From Actinomycetes bacterium (GTDB lineage Bacteria; Actinomycetota; CALGFH01), in assembly GCA_036000965.1 (NCBI GenBank), contig DASYUT010000293.1, positions 1-38,127 on the forward strand: 38,127 nt of DNA, written 5' to 3'. The notes beneath the pieces were generated by a model. It made no database searches. It was given only the letters and a program-made list of their open reading frames with translations, and was not told the DNA's origin. The position numbers and the translations under genes are program-made. Within the stretch, counting starts at the first letter, position 1; the number at the start of each line of letters is the position of its first letter. Shown one piece after another: positions 1 through 7,706 of the stretch.

Positions 1-352
1 GGGACGCTCGGCCGCGAACCACGCCCGGGCCTCAGACTCGCCCTGTAGGCCGGGACCGGGGGCTGTGCGCGTGCCGAGCGCCCGAGCCGCACGAGCACCC
101 AGCCTCTTTCCAGCGCTCCTCCAGCGCTTCTCCAGCGCCTGCCTGCAGCATCCGCGCAGCAAGCACCCGCGGGCCCGCGGCTACGTACCCACCGCGGAAG
201 GAGGCGCTCGTGCGGCGATCCGCCCCTCGGCCCCGCCGCACCTACTCGTGCCGGTACCGGCGACGGCCCCGCTCACCGCCGCGGGGCCGTGAGCCTGCGA
301 CACCACTGCCACACCGACCGTTGGGCGTCGCCACGCCCGGCAGGGAGCATCG
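1..352. other. Leader region with no convincing gene
   Basis: No ORF here looks like a real protein; the open frames are GC-rich shadows. The stretch holds a short direct repeat of ccagcgc(t/c) between about 110 and 140 and a hairpin at 263-290, listed separately. The last bases carry the GGGAG ribosome binding site (343-347) of the peptidase gene that follows. Confidence 0.5.
263..290. terminator. Hairpin, possible terminator of an upstream gene
   Basis: A perfect 9-bp inverted repeat (acggccccg at 263-271, cggggccgt at 282-290) encloses a 10-base loop. No T-run follows, so it is at best a weak intrinsic terminator, or else a 5' leader structure of the peptidase mRNA. Confidence 0.35.
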
Positions 353-1333
353 ATGCGAAGAACCCTGACACCACTGCTCGCACTGGTTTCCCTGATGCTC
401 GTCCTGTTCGGCAGCACCCCGGCCGCCGCCAATGCCTACCCCGGGCTGGTCGAGGCAAACTACAGCAGGACGGTCTCGCCTTCGGGCGACACCTACACCC
501 TCAACGCCCGCATCGCCGTCGAAGTGACCGACGACGGGACCCAGGGCCGGCTCCGGTTCCACCTGCAGTGCTTCCGCACCGACGCAGACACCGGCGGCAC
601 GAGTACCAACGGGTGCGACTTCTACTTCGGCAGCGGCAACAACGCCTTCTGGTGTTATGGCAACCCATCCCCCACCACCTGCGTCGGCAGGGATCTGGAC
701 GACCGGCAGAACAGCGCCGACGAGACCTGGGTCGGCAGCTGGCACAGCCTGTCCGCCGGCACCTCCTACAAGGTGAGAGTCGACGAGTTCAGGGTGGTGT
801 TCAACAACGGCAACGGGCCCGACGGGAGCTGGCACGATCTCAGCTCCAGGGTTCACACCAGACCGCCACGCCGCCCTAGCGGCCTCAGCGACCTCGAGAA
901 CGTGTTCGGTGGCCACTGCAACGCGGCCGCCAACGACGCGCGGGCCTTCTTCCCCTGGGCCAACGACAGCTCCAGCGGGGGCTACATCTACTTTCATCCC
1001 TACATCGCGGGCGTGGTCGCCAACATCCGCAACAAGAACGCCGCCGACGACACCGACGGCGCCTACAACCGGGCGGTGTGGGGCTACGCCTGCCGCACGA
1101 TCGCCGGATCCTCCAACTGGTCCACGCACGCCTACGGCGCGGCCATCGACATCAACAGCGTCCGCAACCCGCAGGGAGACAGTACCTGGGACGGGGTCGG
1201 CTCCGACGGCCACAACTACGGCACCTACCTGCCCAGCATCTGGGAGTCCTCGCTGATCGGCCACTTCTACTGGGGCATCAACTTCTCCTCCAACCCGGAC
1301 CCGATGCACTTCCAGTACGTCACCGGCTACTAA
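353..1333 (+). CDS. Secreted M15 (VanY/D-Ala-D-Ala carboxypeptidase-like) peptidase
   Basis: This 326-residue protein has a signal peptide (MRRTLTPLLALVSLMLVLFG, cleavage near AAANA at 25-28) and so should act in the cell wall. Residues about 180-326 match the zinc peptidase family M15: the STHAYGAAIDIN block supplies His259 and Asp266, and the final PMHFQYV supplies His319, the usual zinc-ligand set. The family cleaves D-Ala-containing peptidoglycan stems. Residues 30-175 form a cysteine-containing beta-rich region that I do not recognise, perhaps a wall-binding domain. The start is fixed by GGGAG five bases upstream. A second secreted protein follows after 15 bases, so the two are probably co-transcribed. 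The exact substrate is inferred only. Confidence 0.85.
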   Translation: MRRTLTPLLALVSLMLVLFGSTPAAANAYPGLVEANYSRTVSPSGDTYTLNARIAVEVTDDGTQGRLRFHLQCFRTDADTGGTSTNGCDFYFGSGNNAFWCYGNPSPTTCVGRDLDDRQNSADETWVGSWHSLSAGTSYKVRVDEFRVVFNNGNGPDGSWHDLSSRVHTRPPRRPSGLSDLENVFGGHCNAAANDARAFFPWANDSSSGGYIYFHPYIAGVVANIRNKNAADDTDGAYNRAVWGYACRTIAGSSNWSTHAYGAAIDINSVRNPQGDSTWDGVGSDGHNYGTYLPSIWESSLIGHFYWGINFSSNPDPMHFQYVTGY

Positions 1334-1348
1334 GAGAGGACTCGCGCC

Positions 1349-2641
1349 ATGCTGCGTCGAAGAACCGCCGCCACCGCGGCCGCCGCGGTGGGTCTCACCC
1401 TCCTGCTCGCCGGGGCCGTATACGGACAGCCCGGTGAGCCCGTCAGCCGACCGCTCCAGGACGGCGCCTGCGCGCCGGCGTCGAAAGGCGGTCACCCCCC
1501 GGCCGCGCACGGCCAGGCCGGGCTCGCCGCCGTCGAGGGCACGACCGCCGTCCTTGTCGGCACCGACCACACGACCCGGACGCTGCCCGCGGCGGCCGTC
1601 CGCGGCGTCGCCCGCCAGGTCGCCCGCCACCCGTCGCGCGGCGTCGCCATGGTCGACGACCTCGCCGGGGCCGACCGCATCGCCATCACCGGCCCAGCCG
1701 GGTCGCGCGCCCTGCTCGGCGGCGGGGAGGTCTCCGACCTCACCTGGACCCCGCGTGGTGAGCTGGCCTGGGCCGTCAACGCTCGCAGCCTGCGCGTCGC
1801 GGACGTTGACGGGCGCAGCATGCGGGCCATCGCCCCGCCAGCCGGAACGCTCGGAGCCTACGCACCGGCGTTCACCCGGCCAGACCAGCTCGTCGCCGTG
1901 ATCGAGGAGGCCCCGCCGGCCGCCTCGCGCCTGCCTGCCGGCGAGTCCACCGTGCTCAACAACCTCTGGAGCTACGACCTGGCCGCTGGGACGTGGACCA
2001 GGCTGACCAGCTTCTCGGTGGCCGGAAGCGTCTGGTCGGCGATCCGCACGCCGCTGGTCGCACCAGGCGGCGACGTGCTCTTCGTCCGCGTGAGCGGCGA
2101 CGCCCAGCGCACCGAGCTGCCCACCTTCACCCAGTGGCGGCTGCACCGCGGGTCCGCCAGGGCCGAGCGCATCCTGCCTGCCGACACCGTGCTCGCCGGC
2201 TGGCTGGGTTCCGAGCTGATCGTCAACCGGCTCGACGCCCGGCGGGGCACGTGGCAGCTCCTGCGCTCGTCAGGCGCCGGCTTCACGCCGATCGGCTGCG
2301 GCAGCGTGCTGGTCGCCTCCATCGCGTCAGACCCCGACGCCAGCGCCGAGGCGACCGCGCCGGTCGCACCCACCCCGGCCATCGAGGAGCCCGGGCTCGC
2401 CGTCGCCATCGGGGACTTCGAGTCGCCGGCCGCGGCCGCCGCGGCCCGGGCACGCCTCGCCGACGGCGCGGCGTGGACCGTTGCCGGTCACCAGGACGCA
2501 CCGTACGCGGTCCGTCCTGGCGCCTGGGTCCTGCTCCAGCCGATCCGCCCGGGGGAGCAGCCAGGCGCGCAGCTCCAGCGGGTGCGGGCGGCCCACCCGG
2601 AGCTCGAGGAACGCTCGTTCGTCGTGCCCGCCGGCCGATAG
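1349..2641 (+). CDS. Exported TolB/PD40-type beta-propeller protein with SPOR-like C-terminus
   Basis: The 430-residue product starts with a signal peptide (MLRRRTAATAAAAVGLTLLLAGAVYG) and an AGAGAGGA-like ribosome site just upstream. Residues about 50-330 show repeated strand patterns such as DLTWTPRGELAW, LRVADVDG and WSYDLAAGTWTRLT, typical of PD40/WD40-like propellers as in TolB. Residues about 350-430 (VAIGDFESPAAAAAARARL, then WVLLQP) resemble a SPOR domain, which binds denuded peptidoglycan glycan strands. It follows the M15 peptidase by 15 bases, so a shared role in wall remodelling is plausible. The SPOR call rests on pattern only, and the function is unknown. Confidence 0.75.
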   Translation: MLRRRTAATAAAAVGLTLLLAGAVYGQPGEPVSRPLQDGACAPASKGGHPPAAHGQAGLAAVEGTTAVLVGTDHTTRTLPAAAVRGVARQVARHPSRGVAMVDDLAGADRIAITGPAGSRALLGGGEVSDLTWTPRGELAWAVNARSLRVADVDGRSMRAIAPPAGTLGAYAPAFTRPDQLVAVIEEAPPAASRLPAGESTVLNNLWSYDLAAGTWTRLTSFSVAGSVWSAIRTPLVAPGGDVLFVRVSGDAQRTELPTFTQWRLHRGSARAERILPADTVLAGWLGSELIVNRLDARRGTWQLLRSSGAGFTPIGCGSVLVASIASDPDASAEATAPVAPTPAIEEPGLAVAIGDFESPAAAAAARARLADGAAWTVAGHQDAPYAVRPGAWVLLQPIRPGEQPGAQLQRVRAAHPELEERSFVVPAGR

Positions 2642-2651
2642 CGCGGCGGGG

Positions 2652-2692
2652 GGCGGTCCCCGGTGGCGACGTGCTGTCGCCCCGGGACCGCC
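2652..2692. terminator. Bidirectional hairpin terminator between convergent genes
   Basis: A two-part stem lies here: ggcggtccc (2652-2660) with gggaccgcc (2684-2692), and ggcgac (2665-2670) with gtcgcc (2676-2681), around a five-base loop. It sits exactly between the stops of the converging genes at 2641 and 2708. No clear U-tract is present, as is common in high-GC genomes. Confidence 0.55.
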
Positions 2693-2707
2693 GCCTGCGT
2701 GAGCGCC

Positions 2708-3664
2708 TCAGTGGCAGCCGGCGGAGACCGCGTCCAGTGACTGCCCATCGGTGGTCTTGAACGCCTGGGTCCACCCGTTCTGGGCGAGCCGCAGCTTGAG
2801 CACGCCGAAGTGGTCGTCGTCACGGTAGGCCGAGTTGGCCGCCACGGCCCCGGTGAAGGCGATGAGCGACCTGCCACCGGTGCCCACGATGGTCGAGCGG
2901 ATCCCGTTGGCGTAACTCAGGGTCCCGTCCGCCAGCATCGGCTTGAACCGCTCGTAGGCGTGGTTGTGGCCGCTCACGACCAGATCCACGCCACGGTCGT
3001 CCATGATGTCCCACAGCGGCCGCATCGCCGCCTTGCCGGCATGCGGCGCCCTGGTGGCAAACAGCGGCTCGTGGAACACCGCCAGCGTGCACGGTGTCGG
3101 GTGCGCGGCCAGGTCCGAGCGCAGCCAGTTCGCCTGAGCGGAGCTGGCGCTGCACAGCGGGGCCGGCGGGTACACGCAGAAGGAGTTCAGCACCACGACG
3201 TGCCAACTGCCGCCGCCGGGCAGGTTGACCCCGAACGAGTAGTAGCTGGCCGCCGAGGGCCGGGCCTTGGCGCCCCAGTAGTCGAAGTAGCCGCCGCCGG
3301 TGGCTGCCCAGCCGTCGTTGGCGCCGTTGCCGTACTCGTGGTTGCCCGCTACCGGGTAGGTCCGGTCGAACAGGTCGGGCCGTCCCCAGCTGCCCGCGTA
3401 GCCCTGCAGATCTCGATAGTCGTCGAGTTGGCCGGCCTCGTACTGGATGTCGCCGGCGACAACCACGGCGTCCGGGTCGATCGCGCGGGCCAGGTCGGCG
3501 GTGCGGAGATGATCGACGGTCCCGGCTCCCAGGTCGGGATCGGGCACCAGGTCGCCCACCAGCACCAGCACGTCCCCGTTGACGTCGGGCGCCGCGGCCC
3601 GCGCCGGGACCGGCCCGAGCGCGAGCGCAACGGCGACGGTAAGGAGCAGCAGTGATCGTCGCAC
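2708..3664 (-). CDS. Secreted purple-acid-phosphatase-type metallophosphoesterase
   Basis: I place the start at GTG 3664, giving 318 residues, because GGAGG lies at 3672-3676 and the first residues (RRSLLLLTVAVALALGPVPARA) form a signal peptide; the frame stays open far upstream but without meaning. Calcineurin-like phosphoesterase motifs appear in order: VLVGD, VVVAGDIQYE, VAGNHEYG, HEPLFATR and SGHNHAYER. The last is the form typical of purple acid phosphatases and supplies metal-binding histidines. The enzyme probably hydrolyses phosphate monoesters outside the cell, for example to gain phosphate. No Pho-box-like element is obvious upstream. Confidence 0.85.
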   Translation of the reverse strand: MRRSLLLLTVAVALALGPVPARAAAPDVNGDVLVLVGDLVPDPDLGAGTVDHLRTADLARAIDPDAVVVAGDIQYEAGQLDDYRDLQGYAGSWGRPDLFDRTYPVAGNHEYGNGANDGWAATGGGYFDYWGAKARPSAASYYSFGVNLPGGGSWHVVVLNSFCVYPPAPLCSASSAQANWLRSDLAAHPTPCTLAVFHEPLFATRAPHAGKAAMRPLWDIMDDRGVDLVVSGHNHAYERFKPMLADGTLSYANGIRSTIVGTGGRSLIAFTGAVAANSAYRDDDHFGVLKLRLAQNGWTQAFKTTDGQSLDAVSAGCH

Positions 3665-3943
3665 GGCTCCGCCTCCTTTTCGGGTTGTTGACAAACGACA
3701 GGGAAGTGGCGGTCGGGCGAGGACGACCGTGCCGGAAGCCGCTGGAGGATCCCTGGAGACCCACTGGAAACCTGCTCCTTCCAGCAACGATCCGGGGGGA
3801 CCTGAAGCGGCGGCTGTCGGATGTGGTCCGGCGGCTGGGCGCCGACCGGCAGCGGCCCGCCCAGCGGTCGATATCGTCCAGCGGGATCTGGGGAGCTGGC
3901 AAGGGCCAAGGACCTGGATCAGCAGGCCCTGGTGATTCTCGAG

Positions 3944-4037
3944 CGGCGGCTCGTCATGGTCGAGTTCCCGAGCGCCGACCACGCCCGGCGCTGGTACGCG
4001 TCCGAGGACTACGTCGCGGCGATCCCGCCGTCGCGAT
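3944..4037 (+). pseudogene. Remnant of a DUF1330 protein
   Basis: Translation gives RLVMVEFPSADHARRWY followed by ASEDYVAAIPPSR. This matches the C-terminal half of DUF1330 proteins, whose usual form is an (I/V)xEFPS block, then a W-Y/S-P/E-Y block, then an alternating A-I-x-x-R end. The N-terminal half of the roughly 95-residue family is missing, and what follows in frame is unrelated. It is a gene fossil; no start or ribosome site supports expression. Confidence 0.6.
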
Positions 4038-4170
4038 GCGATTTGGGCGCGTGGAGCTACGGCGCCGCATTCGTCCTGACGTGTGGGGGAAATGAAGCTT
4101 GGATCCTGGATGGACACGCTTGCGGAGAGGCTGCCACGGCGACGGTGCGCTTCCGGACATTTCTGCATCC

Positions 4171-4200
4171 TTGGGCTTTTCACGCTGCGTGCTCGACAAT
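4171..4200 (+). promoter_or_regulatory. Possible sigma-70-type promoter of the lectin gene
   Basis: TTGGGC (4171-4176) and GACAAT (4195-4200) are 18 bases apart, about 115 bases before the lectin start. Both boxes only partly match consensus, but they lie in a lower-GC stretch of an otherwise GC-rich gap. Confidence 0.25.
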
Positions 4201-4315
4201 GCACGGCCCAGACGCATAGAGTCGCCCCAGCGTGAGGGCGAAAAACAGATCTGCATGCTCGCCCCCCAACCTCCTTGAACCCACCTGCCCGTGCATTGCA
4301 TGCGAAAAGGGATCT

Positions 4316-6208
4316 ATGAGATTGCGAAAGAATATGACTCGCCCGGTGCTGATGCTTCTTGTGGTCGCGATCGTGGGCGTGGCCGGTACGGGGCTCCTCC
4401 CGTCGGATCGGCGCATGAGTCGGTTACTTGCCACCCAGGTCGCGCATGCGGCGACCAATTGCGAATCAGGCACCAAGGCGGCCAATGGCACGGTGCTGGG
4501 CCATGACGGCAGGGCGGTCAACACGCAGGTGAGCATCGACGCCGTGGATGCTGCCGGCCAGAAGCTCAACATGGATGGCACCATCAGGGCAGCGGCTACC
4601 TACACCGCGACGCTGCGGTTGAATGCGACCGTGCCGCCGGAGGGACGAGACCCCCGCCTGGGCGGTAGTGTGACCTGGCAGTTCTGCCTTCCCGCAAACA
4701 CCCACCACGCTGAGGTGGAGGTGTACAGCAAAAACGAGTCCGGGGTGACGACCCAAACCCGCTACGGGAATGCGCGCAGGCCGCTACCGTCGCCCGGCCC
4801 CTGGGCGGGTATTGGTCTTCGCCTCCCCCTGGTCTGCGCGGTCGACCGGGTCAACGGCACTGGCATGGTGCGCGGACAGACCTTTGCGGCCGGGGTTCCT
4901 GTCTTGGCCACGCGCGGGCCAGCCTGGGCGCTCGGGCCGAACTCCCAGGGGATCTGGGGCTTCGCCGGAGGATCCTACTTTACCGCGCCGAACTCCTACG
5001 TGACGCAGCAGCTGGCGCCACGGGCCACCTATGATCTCCGGGTCACCTACAACAATATGACGACACGTCGGACTGACGTCCGGGTGGGTGTCTGCGCGAC
5101 CACGACCTTGAACCTTGACTACATCGGGGACGGGCTACCGAATCAAGCAGTCGTCCGCCGCAGTGACGGGCGAGCCATGATGGTTGCCCGTGGTGGCAGC
5201 AACGAGTTGCTGTATCGCGTCGAAGATCCCACAAAGCGAGATGGCTGGCGTCCCTGGAAAAGCCTCCGAGGCAACCTGACCGGTGATCCTTCGGCGTTGG
5301 TGCAGGCTGACGGCCGGGTGCTTGTGTTCGCCCGGACCGCTGGGAATGCCGCTGCGTACATCGAGCAGGTCGATGCGGCAGGAACCTGGGGCAGGTGGAC
5401 CACGCTCGCCGGAGTCTCGTCTTTGTCGAAGTTCGCCTTGGTGAACGACAACACCAACCTGCCCGAGGTCTTCGTGCGCGGTCGCGGCAGTCATGTATAC
5501 CGGAGCGAGCGAGATGCCTCCGGGGCGTGGGGCGCCTGGGAAAACCTCGGCGGGAGTGTCGCTACCGAGCCGGTCGTAATCAAGAAGGCTGACGGCAGGC
5601 TTGAAGTGTTCGCGGTCCAAGCGCCCTCCGGTGCCGCGAATGATCCCAACGGAGACCACGGGCCACTCGTAAGTCGTGCCCAAACCAGTGCCGGAGGGTC
5701 CTGGGGGACGTGGGAGAATCAGGGCGGCAGGTTAACCGTCACCCCCACGGTCGCCGTAAACAACGATGGCAGCCTCGAAGCCTTCTCCCGCTGGGTTGGC
5801 GGGACCCTGTATCACAATAAGCGATCAAGCAGTGGTTCATGGGCAGGCTGGACAGCCATCGGCAAGGGCATATCCATAAAGCAAGGGGTGGCGGTTGGCA
5901 TGCGGCCCGGTGGCAAGCTTGAAGTCTTCGGGCGTGGTAACGATGACCAGCTCTACCACCTCACCAACAAGTCTGCCAATAGCAGCAAGTTCGGCAACTG
6001 GTCGCTCGTGAGGCCCAGCAGGGTTCACGGGGGGATCTCAACATACCTCGACTCAGCACCGGCGCTTGGCGCGGACTCAGATGGCCACTTCGTGATCGAG
6101 ATGCGAAGCGCAACGGGAAATTTCTGCCAGACGTCGACGAACGGCAGGAGCTGGAGTGCGTGGACCTGCAGCCGGGCTCCAGGCGGGCTCCAGAGGTCCA
6201 GAAGGTGA
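4316..6208 (+). CDS. Secreted protein with a seven-bladed PLL-like lectin propeller
   Basis: I start at ATG 4316 (630 residues) because AAGGG precedes it by five bases and residues 1-45 then form a basic stretch and hydrophobic export signal. Residues about 45-265 are an unrecognised beta-rich region. From about 268 to the end, seven blade-like repeats each carry a W-x-x-W core (GWRPW, TWGRW, AWGAW, SWGTW, SWAGW, KFGNW, SWSAW) preceded by DGRLEVF-type strands. This is the pattern of PLL/PHL-type fucose-binding lectins, which are seven-bladed. It probably binds glycans outside the cell. Its GC content is visibly lower than that of its neighbours, which hints at later acquisition. Sugar specificity cannot be read from sequence. 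Confidence 0.7.
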   Translation: MRLRKNMTRPVLMLLVVAIVGVAGTGLLPSDRRMSRLLATQVAHAATNCESGTKAANGTVLGHDGRAVNTQVSIDAVDAAGQKLNMDGTIRAAATYTATLRLNATVPPEGRDPRLGGSVTWQFCLPANTHHAEVEVYSKNESGVTTQTRYGNARRPLPSPGPWAGIGLRLPLVCAVDRVNGTGMVRGQTFAAGVPVLATRGPAWALGPNSQGIWGFAGGSYFTAPNSYVTQQLAPRATYDLRVTYNNMTTRRTDVRVGVCATTTLNLDYIGDGLPNQAVVRRSDGRAMMVARGGSNELLYRVEDPTKRDGWRPWKSLRGNLTGDPSALVQADGRVLVFARTAGNAAAYIEQVDAAGTWGRWTTLAGVSSLSKFALVNDNTNLPEVFVRGRGSHVYRSERDASGAWGAWENLGGSVATEPVVIKKADGRLEVFAVQAPSGAANDPNGDHGPLVSRAQTSAGGSWGTWENQGGRLTVTPTVAVNNDGSLEAFSRWVGGTLYHNKRSSSGSWAGWTAIGKGISIKQGVAVGMRPGGKLEVFGRGNDDQLYHLTNKSANSSKFGNWSLVRPSRVHGGISTYLDSAPALGADSDGHFVIEMRSATGNFCQTSTNGRSWSAWTCSRAPGGLQRSRR

Positions 6209-6232
6209 CGAGCCCCAGCGCGACGAGGCCAA

Positions 6233-6394
6233 TCAGGTGCGCTGCCGTTCCCGGGCGGCGTCCAGCCGCCGCATGCGGGCGGCCTGGCGCTGGTGGTCGC
6301 ACTCGTTCTGGTAGTCGACCCACAGCAACGCGGCGATCAGGGCGAAACCGGCCACCACGACGATCGCGGTCACGACGATACCGGCGGGGTTCAC
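6233..6394 (-). CDS. Small single-span membrane protein downstream of the permease
   Basis: Reading from GTG 6394 gives 53 residues: VNPAGIVVTAIVVVAGFALI, a continuing helix ending AALLWVDYQ, then a highly charged tail rich in Arg, Gln and Glu. This looks like one transmembrane helix with a cytoplasmic basic tail. A G-rich stretch (ggggggtgg) precedes the start. It lies 73 bases after the permease stop on the same strand, so it could be a small partner of the permease. Function is unknown. Confidence 0.5.
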   Translation of the reverse strand: MNPAGIVVTAIVVVAGFALIAALLWVDYQNECDHQRQAARMRRLDAARERQRT

Positions 6395-6467
6395 ACGGGC
6401 CACCCCCCGGCAGGCTCCTCGACCGGCGTGGCGGTGGGCTCTCCCGCCGTCGGATGACCTACCCGCG

Positions 6468-7612
6468 TCACCATGACGCCTGCTCTCCGAACGAGGCCGT
6501 GTCCTGATCAGACGCCGCGTCCTGGGTGAGGATCTCCTCGGTGGCGGGCTGGCTGGTCATGGCGACCGGCTCGGCGACCCGCATCAGGATGTAGACGACC
6601 GCGCCAAGCGCGACCGCAGCGAGCGCGTAGCCCTGGGCGGGGCGGAACTGCGCGGGAGCGAGCAGGACGACCAGCTCGTAGCCAAGCCACCCCAGCGCGC
6701 CGGTGGCGACCAGGCGCTCCCACCCGCCGAGCCGGAACGAACCCTGCTCGATCAGCGGCATGCGCCGCGCAGTCCAGAGGAAGAGCGTGACCGTGCCCGT
6801 ATAGAGGATGGCAGGAAGCAGCGTGGAGGCGGTGAACAGGGTGGTCAGCGCGTCGGGGTTGCCGCCCAGGGTGACGACGATGAGCGCGCTGGCGCCGGCG
6901 ACCAGCAGCACCGCGTAGACCGGCCCGCTGGTGGCCCGCGGCACCCGCGCGAGGAGCTGGTGGGCTGGGAGCCGCCGATCGCGGGCCATGGCCCAGGCGA
7001 GCCGGGACGCGGTGGTCATGATGACGGTCCCGCAGGTATAGATCGCCAGGCAGATGAATGCCAGGAACAGCTCGATCCGGCCGCCGAGGAAGTCCCGCAG
7101 GATCGCTGCGACCGGGGCCTGCTCGCTGATTCGGTCGGGGTGGGGGATCGCCTGGGCGAGCGCGACAAGGAACAGCATGCCAAGCGCCCCGGAGGCGACG
7201 GCGGCCTGGACCAGGGCGTAGTCGACCGAGACGGTGACGATCACCAGGAACGCCAACGACAGCCACCCAAGCCACCAGCCCACCAGCGGGCCGGCCAGCC
7301 GCGAGGCCCACTGGTATGGGCCACCAGCGACCGGGATCCGAGCTGCCAAGGCGCCGTAGCCGTAGACGTGGGCGACGAGGGTCTGGCCGGCGACGGCGAG
7401 CGGCCAGGTCCAGATCCCCCGCGGCCCTGCTGTCGACAAGAGGAACCCGAAGGTGGTGAAGATGCCGGTGGTGACGGAGATGAACGAGAACGCGACCCCG
7501 AACGACTCGCCCCAGCCGAGGGTGCGGGCGAACCGAGGCCAGTAGCCGAACCGGCGCAGCAGCCCGTCCTCATCGTCGGCGTGGGTGGGGGGTTGATGGA
7601 GCCGGAGGGCAT
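6468..7612 (-). pseudogene. APC-family amino acid permease, internally deleted and frameshifted
   Basis: The frame from 7670 to 6468 encodes APC-superfamily text (GYWPRFARTLGWGESFGVAF, FGFLLSTAGPRGIWTWPL, AGGPYQWASRLAGP) but contains no ATG, GTG or TTG before 7439. An ATG at 7612 with an AGGAG site upstream lies in another frame and would join the body if one base were added to, or two removed from, the six-G run at 7587-7592. A normal APC permease has about 500 residues; here the text passes from the end of helix 3 (VTVSVDY) straight to the late segment ALVQAAVASG near 7205-7217, so about 130 residues or four helices are missing. Both lesions argue for a dead gene. Confidence 0.75.
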
Positions 7613-7706
7613 CGGGAGGGTTCTCCTGGACGGGTGGGGACGCGTTGGGCCAGGCCAGCCCGAACGCTGGTCAGTGCGTGAGGGAGACAGGGGGGTCGGC
7701 CTCGGG

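Larger units (their letters stand above)
3665..4315. other. Intergenic region between divergent genes, mostly without genes
   Basis: This 651-base gap separates the minus-strand phosphoesterase from the plus-strand lectin. It holds the phosphoesterase ribosome site, a DUF1330 remnant (3944-4037) and a weak promoter candidate for the lectin (4171-4200). I see nothing recognisable in 3690-3930 or 4040-4170. Local GC falls towards the lectin gene. Confidence 0.5.

Noticed and set aside
242-2146. Minus-strand open frame of 634 codons
   Set aside because: It lies opposite two well-supported secreted proteins and is Gly/Val/Arg-rich with no domain; typical of antisense shadows in high-GC DNA.
4040-4219. 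Continuation of the DUF1330 frame as a real gene ending at 4219
   Set aside because: After the DUF1330 match the sequence fits no family, there is no plausible start, and the frame only happens to stay open.
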